Position numbers and translations under genes: made by a program. 64,000 nt of DNA from Thiofilum sp. (GTDB lineage: Bacteria > Pseudomonadota > Gammaproteobacteria > Thiotrichales > Thiotrichaceae): NCBI RefSeq assembly GCF_016711335.1, contig NZ_JADJTF010000001.1:744001-808000 (forward strand), written 5' to 3'. Positions 8,179 to 16,645 of the stretch are shown piece by piece. The first letter of the stretch is position 1, and each line of letters starts with the position of its first letter. The notes beneath the pieces are model-generated. The model saw only the letters and a list, made by a program, of their open reading frames with translations, did no database searches and was not told the origin of the DNA.

Positions 8179-9873
8179 AAAATCCCCTACGGTCTAAGCA
8201 ACTTTGCGATTGTTATCAAAAATAACTACACCTACATCGACAAAACGCCCTTTATTCGCACCCTCGAAGACGAAGGACGCCACCACATACTGCTACGCCC
8301 GCGCCGCTTTGGTAAAAGCTTATTTTTATCCATGTTGCAATACTACTACGACAGCCATAGCACCCAAGACTTTAATACCCTCTTTGGACACCTAGCCATC
8401 GGGCAAAACCCCACCCCCGACCACAATCAATACCAAGTACTCTTTTTAGAATTTAGTGGGATTGCCACCGACGATCATAAAGGGATTTACGACGCCTTTA
8501 ATAATAAAATTGGCGTAGCCATTAGCGTATTCCTGCATAAATATGGATACCCCGAATCCGTACAGCAGGGTTTCTCTCAGATCAATAATGCCAGCCCAGC
8601 CGATAAAATGAACTACTTATTGACTTGGGCTATAGATCAAAAACTTTATCTACTCATCGATGAATACGATCATTTTGCAAACTCCCTCATGGCTGATGAT
8701 CTGAATCATTTTCGTACTATCATGGGCAAAGGCGGATTTGTCAGAGCTTTTTATGAAGTACTTAAAGCGGGAACGCAACAGGGGATTTTAGACCGTTTAT
8801 TTATCACAGGTGTTACCCCTATTATGCTCGATAGCCTAACGTCGGGGTTTAATGTCGTCAAAAATCTATCATTAGATTCAAAATTTAATGAAGCCATTGG
8901 TTTTACTCGTACCGAAACAGAGTCATTAGTACAGTCATTAACTCAACAGTGTAATCTAAAGCTTGATGATTTAATGCTAGCGGTCAAACAATGGTATAAT
9001 GGCTATCGATTCTCAATGGATAGTCGTGATAACTGCCAGTACAACTCAGATATGGTATTATATTTTATTGATAACTTTAATACTCAAGATTGTAGCCATC
9101 CCGCACACATGCTAGACGAAAATATTGCTTCTGATTACGGTAAGATTTTAGCCATGTTTAAAATTGGTAATCGAGATGAAAACTATGAAGTACTGGCTGA
9201 ATTAATTAATGAAGGAGTAATAACGGCTAGCCAACGTCGCAAATTTGACTTTGACAAAGGTTTTGATCGTGATGACTTTATTAGTCTGCTTTACTACATG
9301 GGCTTTATTGCCTTTGCGGGTAATGAGCTAACACAACAACGCTTTGTTATTCCTAATTATGTGATTAAAGTGCTGTATTTTGAGTACTTTAAAGTCGAAA
9401 TTGAACGTAAAAATCAAATTACTATTTCCAATCGAACCATTGAAAAGGCTATTATTGCTTTAGCACTACACGACAATATTGAACCCTTACGTATTGAAGT
9501 AGAACGAGTACTGCAAGCTTTGTCTAATCGTGACTTTATACAGTTTGATGAAAAGCATATTAAAATGTTGATCGTGACCTTACTCTATCAATCTGCTGCC
9601 TACTTTATTCAAAGCGAACCAGAAATCAATCAAAAATACCCCGATATATTATTATTAGAACGTAGTCCTTACGCGATTCAGCATGAACACTTAATTGAAT
9701 TAAAGTTCTGCAAAAAGTCAGACCGTAAGAAACTATGGCAAGATAAATTAAATTCAGGCATTCAACAAGTACAAGGTTATTTGCAATTACCGGATATAAA
9801 AGGATGCTCTAAATTATCAGCTTGGATCATGCTAACCGATGGGGAGGAAGTAGTGGTCGCTAGAGTCAACTAA
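8176..9873 (+). CDS. AAA-ATPase-like / PD-(D/E)XK nuclease family protein, copy 1
   Basis: A 565-residue protein of the AAA-ATPase_like (DUF1703) family. The N-terminal ATPase part has a Walker A-like LRPRRFGKSLFL (~residues 40-51) and Walker B YLLIDEYDHF. The C-terminal part is a PD-(D/E)XK nuclease-like domain with Asp in KYPDILLLER and the ExK in LIELKFCK. These proteins are common as multicopy families in some bacteria; mobile-element and defence roles have been suggested but not shown. The next gene is a close paralog in the same orientation. Similarity starts about 25 bases before the ATG in both copies. Confidence 0.85.
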   Translation: MKIPYGLSNFAIVIKNNYTYIDKTPFIRTLEDEGRHHILLRPRRFGKSLFLSMLQYYYDSHSTQDFNTLFGHLAIGQNPTPDHNQYQVLFLEFSGIATDDHKGIYDAFNNKIGVAISVFLHKYGYPESVQQGFSQINNASPADKMNYLLTWAIDQKLYLLIDEYDHFANSLMADDLNHFRTIMGKGGFVRAFYEVLKAGTQQGILDRLFITGVTPIMLDSLTSGFNVVKNLSLDSKFNEAIGFTRTETESLVQSLTQQCNLKLDDLMLAVKQWYNGYRFSMDSRDNCQYNSDMVLYFIDNFNTQDCSHPAHMLDENIASDYGKILAMFKIGNRDENYEVLAELINEGVITASQRRKFDFDKGFDRDDFISLLYYMGFIAFAGNELTQQRFVIPNYVIKVLYFEYFKVEIERKNQITISNRTIEKAIIALALHDNIEPLRIEVERVLQALSNRDFIQFDEKHIKMLIVTLLYQSAAYFIQSEPEINQKYPDILLLERSPYAIQHEHLIELKFCKKSDRKKLWQDKLNSGIQQVQGYLQLPDIKGCSKLSAWIMLTDGEEVVVARVN

Positions 9874-9926
9874 AATTTCGCTTGGAACTCCTCCAAAGGC
9901 AACCTGATCATCCTACTAAAAAAACC

Positions 9927-9954
9927 CATTAATCAGAGGCTAAGTATTGGCATG
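9927..9954 (+). repeat. Leader repeat of tandem nuclease genes, copy 2
   Basis: This is the counterpart of 8151-8178 in front of the second paralog. The sequence further upstream is unrelated to that before copy 1, so the duplication boundary falls close to 9927. Confidence 0.6.
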
Positions 9955-11658
9955 AAAATCCCCTACGGTCTAAGCAACTTCGCGATTGTTATCAAAAACC
10001 ACTACACCTACATCGACAAAACCGCCTTTATTCGCACCCTTGAGGACACAGGGCGACATCAAGTACTATTACGCCCACGCCGCTTTGGTAAAAGCCTATT
10101 CCTTTCCATGCTGCAATATTATTACGATGTGAATAGCGCCCAAGACTTTGATACCCTCTTTGGACACTTAGCCATTGGGCAAAACCCCACCCCCGACCAT
10201 AATCAATACCAAGTACTCTTTTTAGAATTTAGCGGTATTGCCACCGATAGCCATAGCAATATTTTTACTGGTTTTAATCAAAGTATTGAAATCCAATGTC
10301 GAACTTTTTTAGAGCGTTATCATTATTCAGAAAATACTATTCAACAACTGAGCCAACAACTGAATCCTGCTGATAAAATCCGTCATGTTTTAGCAGCGGC
10401 TAAAAATCAGAAAATCTATTTACTGATTGACGAATACGACCATTTTGCTAACTCCCTTATGGCGGATGACCTGAATCATTTTCGTAGCATTATGGGTAAA
10501 GGCGGATTTGTTCGCGCTTTTTATGAAGTACTCAAAGCGGGAACCCAACAGGGGATTCTAGATCGTTTATTTATCACAGGCGTCACACCAATTATGCTCG
10601 ATAGCCTGACCTCAGGGTTTAATGTCGTAGAAAATCTGAGTCTGCACCCTAGTTTTAATGAAGCTATTGGCTTTACTCGTGCTGAAACAGAGTTTTTAGT
10701 AAAACCCTTAACCGAAGTATGCGCTTTGAGTTTAGAACCCTTAATGGAAGATGTAAAAAAATGGTACAACGGTTATCAATTCGCTCAACCTGCTTGTGCT
10801 ATGTATAATGCAGATATGGTGTTGTATTTTGTTAAACAATTTAATCTACGTGATTGCGCTTACCCTTCCCATATGCTCGATGAAAACATCGCTTCCGATT
10901 ACGGCAAGATTCTAGCCATGTTTAAAATCGGGAATCGAGATAGTAATTACGAAGTCCTCGATGAGCTGATTAATGAAGGCTTCGTCATGGCTAAACAACG
11001 GCGCAAATTCGATTTTGACAAGGGCTTTGATCGAGATGATTTTGTCAGTTTATTGTATTACATGGGCTTTATTGCGTTTGAAGGCAATGAACTCACCTAT
11101 CAGCGCTTTGTGATTCCTAATTATGTGATTAAGGTGCTCTATTTTGAGTACTTTAAGGTCGAGATTGAGCGTAAGAATCAGATCACCATTGCGAATCGCA
11201 CCCTTGAAAAAGCCACCATTGCCCTAGCCCTGCATGATGATATGGAGCCGTTGCGTCTTGAGGCGGAGCGAGTATTGAAAGCCTTATCCAATCGAGATTT
11301 TCTACGCTTTGATGAGAAGCATATTAAGATGCTCATCGTGACTTTGCTGCATCAATCCGAGGCTTATTTTATTCAGAGTGAGCCAGAGGTGAATCAAAAA
11401 TACCCCGATATTTTATTATTAGAGCGTAGTCCTTATGCGATTAAGCATGAGCATTTAATTGAGCTAAAGTTTTGTAAGCAATCCGAGCGCCATAAGCACC
11501 CCAATGTTTGGGAAGAAAAGCTCCAGCAAGGCATTGAGCAGGTGCAAGGTTATTTACAACTACCCGATTTAAAGGGGCGTCCTAAACTATCGGCTTGGGT
11601 GATGTTGACCGATGGCGAGGAGGTCGTAGTAACAAAGATTAATAGCTCCCTCCCATAA
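9952..11658 (+). CDS. AAA-ATPase-like / PD-(D/E)XK nuclease family protein, copy 2
   Basis: This is a tandem paralog of the preceding gene, 568 residues, with the same landmarks: LRPRRFGKSLFL, YLLIDEYDHF, YPDILLLER and LIELKFCK. The two proteins are nearly identical over the first ~80 residues and over ~140-230. They differ most around 85-135 and 260-285, which may be the parts that vary in specificity. Both keep all apparent catalytic residues, so neither looks decayed. The stop is 20 bases before the ubiD start at 11679, but the genes are functionally unrelated. Confidence 0.85.
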   Translation: MKIPYGLSNFAIVIKNHYTYIDKTAFIRTLEDTGRHQVLLRPRRFGKSLFLSMLQYYYDVNSAQDFDTLFGHLAIGQNPTPDHNQYQVLFLEFSGIATDSHSNIFTGFNQSIEIQCRTFLERYHYSENTIQQLSQQLNPADKIRHVLAAAKNQKIYLLIDEYDHFANSLMADDLNHFRSIMGKGGFVRAFYEVLKAGTQQGILDRLFITGVTPIMLDSLTSGFNVVENLSLHPSFNEAIGFTRAETEFLVKPLTEVCALSLEPLMEDVKKWYNGYQFAQPACAMYNADMVLYFVKQFNLRDCAYPSHMLDENIASDYGKILAMFKIGNRDSNYEVLDELINEGFVMAKQRRKFDFDKGFDRDDFVSLLYYMGFIAFEGNELTYQRFVIPNYVIKVLYFEYFKVEIERKNQITIANRTLEKATIALALHDDMEPLRLEAERVLKALSNRDFLRFDEKHIKMLIVTLLHQSEAYFIQSEPEVNQKYPDILLLERSPYAIKHEHLIELKFCKQSERHKHPNVWEEKLQQGIEQVQGYLQLPDLKGRPKLSAWVMLTDGEEVVVTKINSSLP

Positions 11659-11678
11659 CTTTAGCTATGATTTGCGTC

Positions 11679-13142
11679 ATGAAATACCATGATCTACGCG
11701 ACTTTATCCAACAATTGGAAGCTATGGGCGAACTCAAACGTATCTCGGTTGAGGTCGATCCCTATTTAGAAATGACCGAAATCGCCGACCGCGTGCTGCG
11801 CTCTGAAGGTCCTGCTTTACTCTTTGAAAAGCCTAAAGGTCATACCGTCCCTGTACTGGCCAACCTATTTGGTACACCACGCCGTGTGGCGTTGGGGATG
11901 GGTGCGGATTCGGTAGAGGCTTTGCGCGAGATTGGCAAATTACTCGCCATGCTCAAACAACCTGAACCGCCCAAAGGTTTTAAAGATGCGTTAAATGCCT
12001 TACCTATTTTCAAAAAAGTACTGGATATGGCGCCCAAAGTATTACGCTCTGCCCCTTGCCAAGAGCTAGTACTGGAAGGTGAGCAAGTCGATCTCAATCA
12101 AATCCCGATTCAAACCTGTTGGCCAGGTGATGCCGCTCCGCTCATTACTTGGGGGTTAGTCATTACTAAAGGACCAGAAAAAAAGCGCCAAAATCTAGGC
12201 ATTTATCGCCAACAAGTGATTGGTAAAAATCGCGTGATTATGCGTTGGCTCTCGCATCGCGGGGGCGCATTAGATTTTCGTGAGTTTCAAAAACACAATC
12301 CGGGCAAACCATTTCCTATTGCGGTGGCACTAGGGGCTGATCCTGCCACGATTTTAGGTGCGGTCACACCTGTACCCGATACCTTGTCAGAATATGCCTT
12401 TGCCGGACTCTTACGCGGTTCGCGTACTGAAGTAGTTAAAGCGTTAGGCTCGGAATTACAAGTGCCTGCCTCAGCGGAATATGTGTTAGAGGGACATATT
12501 TACCCTGATGATATGGCTCCTGAAGGGCCTTATGGGGATCACACGGGTTATTATAATGAAGTGGATAACTTCCCCGTATTTACTATTGAGCGTATTACAC
12601 AGCGCAAAAATCCCATTTACCATAGCACTTATACTGGACGCCCACCCGATGAACCCGCCATTTTAGGCGTGGCTTTAAATGAAGTATTTGTACCGATTTT
12701 ACAAAAGCAATTTCCTGAAATTGTCGATTTTTATTTACCACCGGAGGGTTGTTCCTATCGTCTTGCGGTAGTTAGTATGAAAAAACAATATCCGGGGCAC
12801 GCGAAACGGGTCATGATGGGGATATGGTCTTTCTTGCGCCAGTTTATGTATACCAAATTTATTATTGTGGTCGATGACGATATTAATACCCGCGATTGGA
12901 AAGACGTGATGTGGGCGATTACCACACGCATGGATCCCGAACGCGATACCACTTTAATTAAAAATACTCCGATTGATTATTTAGATTTTGCCTCACCTAT
13001 TTCGGGTCTAGGTTCCAAAATGGGTTTAGATGCCACCAATAAATGGCCCGGTGAAACTAATCGAGAATGGGGTACACCTATAGTTATGGATAAAGCGGTT
13101 AAAGAGCGCGTGGATGAGCTGTGGGCGAGTTTGGGAATATAA
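11679..13142 (+). CDS. ubiD: 4-hydroxy-3-polyprenylbenzoate decarboxylase
   Basis: This enzyme decarboxylates the polyprenylated benzoate in ubiquinone synthesis, using prenylated FMN supplied by UbiX. The 487 residues start MKYHDLRDFIQQLE, as in other UbiD proteins. They contain NLGIYRQQV, MRWLSHRGGA, the EGPYGDHTGYY loop and VVDDDIN, all family hallmarks of the prFMN/metal site. An in-frame ATG at 11667 exists, but the family start is at 11679. No clear ribosome site is visible. A hairpin follows the stop. Confidence 0.95.
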   Translation: MKYHDLRDFIQQLEAMGELKRISVEVDPYLEMTEIADRVLRSEGPALLFEKPKGHTVPVLANLFGTPRRVALGMGADSVEALREIGKLLAMLKQPEPPKGFKDALNALPIFKKVLDMAPKVLRSAPCQELVLEGEQVDLNQIPIQTCWPGDAAPLITWGLVITKGPEKKRQNLGIYRQQVIGKNRVIMRWLSHRGGALDFREFQKHNPGKPFPIAVALGADPATILGAVTPVPDTLSEYAFAGLLRGSRTEVVKALGSELQVPASAEYVLEGHIYPDDMAPEGPYGDHTGYYNEVDNFPVFTIERITQRKNPIYHSTYTGRPPDEPAILGVALNEVFVPILQKQFPEIVDFYLPPEGCSYRLAVVSMKKQYPGHAKRVMMGIWSFLRQFMYTKFIIVVDDDINTRDWKDVMWAITTRMDPERDTTLIKNTPIDYLDFASPISGLGSKMGLDATNKWPGETNREWGTPIVMDKAVKERVDELWASLGI

Positions 13143-13154
13143 GGCTTTATAGTT

Positions 13155-13187
13155 CTGGCTAATAAAATTGTTAGTTTTATTAGCCAG
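13155..13187. terminator. Hairpin between converging genes
   Basis: A perfect 13-bp stem (CTGGCTAATAAAA with TTTTATTAGCCAG) encloses a 7-base loop, between ubiD and the converging secreted-protein gene. There is no long T-run after either arm, so termination is inferred from position and stem strength. Confidence 0.6.
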
Positions 13188-13195
13188 ATATTGTA

Positions 13196-13666
13196 CTAAT
13201 TACCTAGACTACAAGGTATATGTAAAGCATTACAAACCTCTTTTGCTTTATTGATAGTTCCATCTAAGGTTGGCCCCAAAGCACCTCTGCCACCAATATA
13301 AACATCAATTTTACTAACATTACCAGCTACTGCTGTGTCAATGTTATAACTAAAAGTTTTGCGTGCGTTTGATGAACAGGTATCTGTTGTACCACAAGCA
13401 GTAGGAATATTAAACGCTTGAGAAACGTAAATAGCATTACCCTGACCATCAACTCCTATAGCAAATGTTTCTGCTTTCACACCTTGATTCCATTTCTTAC
13501 TTTTAGCATGTGTATCAAAAGCTACTACTCCATTATTATAGATTTGCACGCTTACCTCGGCGAACCCACCACCAACACTCACACTATTCGAACCAGATAC
13601 ATCTGCTAAAACATTACTAATATTACCAAGCGCTAACACAGCTAAAATTGTCAGTACTTTTTTCAT
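13196..13666 (-). CDS. Secreted protein of unknown function
   Basis: A 156-residue protein I do not recognise. It has a clear Sec signal peptide (MKKVLTILAVLALG, likely cleaved after VLADV or nearby). The mature part is Gly/Ser/Asn-rich with beta-strand character (SVSVGGGFAEVSVQIYNNG) and four cysteines (ACGTTDTC, EVCNALHIPC) that could form two disulfides in the periplasm or outside. It is followed by the ubiD-side hairpin and preceded by ~190 bases of AT-rich sequence probably holding its promoter. Nothing nearby shows its job. Confidence 0.7.
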   Translation of the reverse strand: MKKVLTILAVLALGNISNVLADVSGSNSVSVGGGFAEVSVQIYNNGVVAFDTHAKSKKWNQGVKAETFAIGVDGQGNAIYVSQAFNIPTACGTTDTCSSNARKTFSYNIDTAVAGNVSKIDVYIGGRGALGPTLDGTINKAKEVCNALHIPCSLGN

Positions 13667-13857
13667 TTCACTAACCCTTATAAAAGTTGCAATTAAAAAT
13701 TAAATATCGTTCTTTAAGAGTTAGTTTATATATAAAGCATAAAATCACTATATTTCTTTAGCTTAAAAAATTGAATATGTAAGGAAAAATCAAATCCCAT
13801 ATATTTCAAATAATTAACTATTAGAGCTTATAAGTGAGATATAACTTTTGTACTAGC

Positions 13858-14502
13858 CTATCGACTAATATGGGTTAAGTGACTGGCAATTCGTACCGCT
13901 TCGGTACGATTATGAGCATGTAAGGCTTTTAAAATGGCGCTCACATGTAGTTTGATAGTGCCTTCGGAGCAATTAAGGCGCTGGGCAATGGTTTTGTTAG
14001 GTAAACCTTTAGCGACTAAATCAAGCACCTCGATTTGGCGGGCGGTCAAAACAGCGGGAAGCACCTGCATAGGCAAAGGAGCTAATGGCGATATATCACG
14101 TTGAGTACTACTGAGTAGAGAAGGGGAAATATAAGACTCACCTGCTAAAATTAAGCGTAGAGCACTCCGCCACTCACTGGCATCGGCTGATTTAGTGATA
14201 AAACCCTGCGCCCCTGCATTGAGCATCAATCGCGCAATCACCACATCATTTAAGGTCGACATTAAAACAATGGGTGCTTCTGGATAATGTATTTTTAATA
14301 ATTGTAAGTCGCTCAAAAGCTGATCTTGCTGACAATCTAGCGCTAATAAAATGAGATCAAAATGCGTATATAACTCCTCTAACCCTAAGGCTTCCGCTAA
14401 AGTAGCAGCCTCTACCACCGTACCGTTAGCATAAATCTCCATCAAATGATGGCTCAAAGCTTCACGAAATAGTGGACAACTATCGACTATCAATATACGC
14501 AT
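13858..14502 (-). CDS. LuxR/NarL-type response regulator, orphan
   Basis: A 214-residue regulator with an N-terminal receiver domain and a C-terminal LuxR helix-turn-helix (LTARQIEVLDLVAKGLPNKT, then GTIKLHVSAILKAL). The phospho-acceptor is probably Asp56 and the conserved Lys is Lys104. The acidic pair is reduced to one residue (VDS where most have DD), so metal binding and phosphorylation may be altered. I start at ATG 14502, with AGGG 6 bases upstream; a GTG at 14505 is possible. No sensor kinase is adjacent, so the signal and targets are unknown. Confidence 0.85.
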   Translation of the reverse strand: MRILIVDSCPLFREALSHHLMEIYANGTVVEAATLAEALGLEELYTHFDLILLALDCQQDQLLSDLQLLKIHYPEAPIVLMSTLNDVVIARLMLNAGAQGFITKSADASEWRSALRLILAGESYISPSLLSSTQRDISPLAPLPMQVLPAVLTARQIEVLDLVAKGLPNKTIAQRLNCSEGTIKLHVSAILKALHAHNRTEAVRIASHLTHISR

Positions 14503-14692
14503 CACTAACCCTCGCCTGACACTCTGACCTCGAAATGCTGAGCTACTCTCTCAGACTCGATTAGTTTAGCAAATACCTTATAATATAGAGGGCTTAAATA
14601 GCTCCTCTGTGCATCATGGCTATTGCAGGAGCTAGATACTCATGACTTAGTGCTTAAATCTTTAATAGCGACGATAGGAAAGTATTCTTCAC

Positions 14693-16249
14693 CTAAGAAC
14701 TACACGACAACATCGAACACCCTGCCCGCACCCGCGCCCACTCAGGACGTTTTTGGGCAAAATGATTAAACGCAGGTTGCTCATCGTAAGGTTTGCGCAA
14801 TACTTGTAAGAGCTGCTCAATCCGCGAACTATCTCCCTGCTCTGCTAAATCAATCGCTTCTTGTGCTAAGTAATTACGCAAAACAAAGCGTGGATTTACT
14901 GAATGCATACGAGTTTTGCGCTCCTCAAAATCAGTCACCTCTTGTAAGGAACGTTTAGCATAGGTCTCTAACCAATTCGCCCAAGCTTCACGATCACGCT
15001 CTAAATACTCAGGACGGTAGAAAGCATCAGCGATGACATTTAAAGTAGGTCGTTGTAAATCTAATTGCGCTAACTCCCTAAAAAAAAGCGTCATATCAAC
15101 TTCGGAAGTGCGCATTAATTCAAATAGTTGCTCTACCCAAGGCTCATCCTCAGCTCCTAATTGCTTCAAACCCAATTTAGTAGCCAGTGCATAATTAAAG
15201 ACTTGATTATAAGTAGCGCCATAAGCATTCAACCCTGACTCTAGGGGTTCATCAGGCATTACTTGAGATAGTGCATTAGCTAATTGCGCCAGATTCCAAT
15301 GCGCAATATAGGGTTGTGACGCATACGCATAGCGCAAACCGTGCGCATCCGTGGTATTAGGCGTCCACATCGGGTTGTAATCTTCCAACCAACCATAAGG
15401 ACCATAATCAATCGTCAAGCCCAAAATCGACATATTGTCGGTATTCATCACCCCATGCACAAAACCCACCCGCATCCAATCCGCCATGAGGCGTGCGGTG
15501 CGCATACTAATCAGCTCAAACCATTGCGCACGTTTAGAATCGGTATCGCCTATTAATTGCGGGTAATCACGCTCAATAGTGAAATCAATCAGTTGATTCA
15601 GCAACTTTAAATCACCGCGTGCCGCAGGCAATTCAAAATGACCAAAACGAATAAACGAAGGTGCTACACGACAGACAATCGCCCCCGGCTCGATTTTAGG
15701 ATGACCATCGTAAAACATATCACGTAGTACACCCTCACCTGTATTGACTAGGCTTAAAGCCCGCGTGGTCGGAATGCCTAAGTGGTGCATAGCTTCACTG
15801 CATAAGTACTCACGTACCGATGAGCGCAATACCGCCCGCCCATCCGCATTACGCGAATACGGCGTTCTACCCGCTCCCTTTAATTGCAATTCCCAGCGCT
15901 GCCCCTCAGCATTCACACTTTCGCCTAAACTAATCGCACGACCGTCTCCTAATTGACCTGCCCAATTACCAAACTGATGCCCCCCATAACAAGTAGCAAA
16001 GGTAAACATTCCATCTAATAACTGATTACCAGAGAGTATCTGTGCAGCATCGCTGCTTTGCATATCCTCCGCAGACCAACCTAATAACTCAGCTACCTCA
16101 GGCGCATAACTTAATAGTTGAGGCGCTTTCACAGCAGTCGGTAGCACTTTTGACCATAAGGCTCCGTGTACTTGACGTGAGACATTGGTCGTTAAAGGAT
16201 CGCCTGCTAACTCTTGCACAAAGCGATTATCAAATTGCAATGGACGCAT
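14693..16249 (-). CDS. selO: Protein adenylyltransferase SelO (YdiU)
   Basis: This is a pseudokinase-fold enzyme that transfers AMP to protein hydroxyl side chains, linked to redox stress. The 518 residues begin MRPLQFDNRFVQEL and contain CYGGHQFGNWAGQLGDGRA, QLKGAGRTPYSRNADGRAVL and GVMNTDNMSI, matching the family. The C-terminus reads LSCSS. The third-last residue, selenocysteine in vertebrate SelO, is an ordinary TGT cysteine here. AAGGA lies 6 bases before the ATG. The gene stands alone. Confidence 0.95.
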   Translation of the reverse strand: MRPLQFDNRFVQELAGDPLTTNVSRQVHGALWSKVLPTAVKAPQLLSYAPEVAELLGWSAEDMQSSDAAQILSGNQLLDGMFTFATCYGGHQFGNWAGQLGDGRAISLGESVNAEGQRWELQLKGAGRTPYSRNADGRAVLRSSVREYLCSEAMHHLGIPTTRALSLVNTGEGVLRDMFYDGHPKIEPGAIVCRVAPSFIRFGHFELPAARGDLKLLNQLIDFTIERDYPQLIGDTDSKRAQWFELISMRTARLMADWMRVGFVHGVMNTDNMSILGLTIDYGPYGWLEDYNPMWTPNTTDAHGLRYAYASQPYIAHWNLAQLANALSQVMPDEPLESGLNAYGATYNQVFNYALATKLGLKQLGAEDEPWVEQLFELMRTSEVDMTLFFRELAQLDLQRPTLNVIADAFYRPEYLERDREAWANWLETYAKRSLQEVTDFEERKTRMHSVNPRFVLRNYLAQEAIDLAEQGDSSRIEQLLQVLRKPYDEQPAFNHFAQKRPEWARVRAGCSMLSCSS

Positions 16250-16285
16250 CAGAATTCCTTAGGTTACGAACGAGCACGGGTAAAT

Positions 16286-16379
16286 AAGACTAGGTGGGGT
16301 AGTTCTTTTGGAAAGCTAGATACTGTTTGAGCGAAGCGAGTTTAGCTAGCTTGGAAAAAGAATTGCCTCACCTAGTCTT
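16286..16379. repeat. REP-like palindromic element, copy 1
   Basis: A 94-base imperfect palindrome. The outer arms AAGACTAGGTG (16286-16296) and CACCTAGTCTT (16369-16379) match exactly, and inner parts also pair (GCTAGATACTG side with the TTTAGCTAGC side). The centre at 16325-16343 carries GTTTGAGCGAAGCGAGTTT, a self-complementary core like those of bacterial REP elements. It lies in the divergent gap between selO and the aminotransferase gene. Confidence 0.75.
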
Positions 16380-16401
16380 TGAGCAACTGCTACTGGCAAG
16401 T

Positions 16402-16500
16402 GATCACTAGGGTGGGGTAAATGTTTTTCCAAGGGTAGTGAAACTCGCTGCGCTCAAACAGCACAACCCTTTCCAAAACACTTACCCCACCCTAGTGATC
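16402..16500. repeat. REP-like palindromic element, copy 2 (inverted)
   Basis: A 99-base palindrome with perfect 19-bp outer arms (16402-16420 and 16482-16500). The centre at 16441-16459 is the reverse complement of the core of copy 1 with one mismatch, so the two elements face each other. The outer arms differ from copy 1 although both contain an AGGTGGGG/AGGGTGGGG-like block. The remaining 145 bases to the next gene hold nothing I can identify. Confidence 0.75.
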
Positions 16501-16645
16501 TACCTCAAACTACTCAGTCATTTAAAAAAACCAAACTAACAACAACCCCCACACAAGTCCAAAACACCGAAAACACACAAGGCTAAATCTAGCTTTCAAA
16601 GCCTAATCACTGCACACTTATTCTTTTGTACCGCAGGACAACGCT

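Noticed and set aside
14599..14634. TAGCTCC/GGAGCTA inverted repeat as selO terminator
   Set aside because: Only 7-bp arms with a 22-base loop and no T-run; likely chance.
14693..14720. SelO as a selenoprotein
   Set aside because: The residue equivalent to Sec is encoded by TGT and the frame ends normally.
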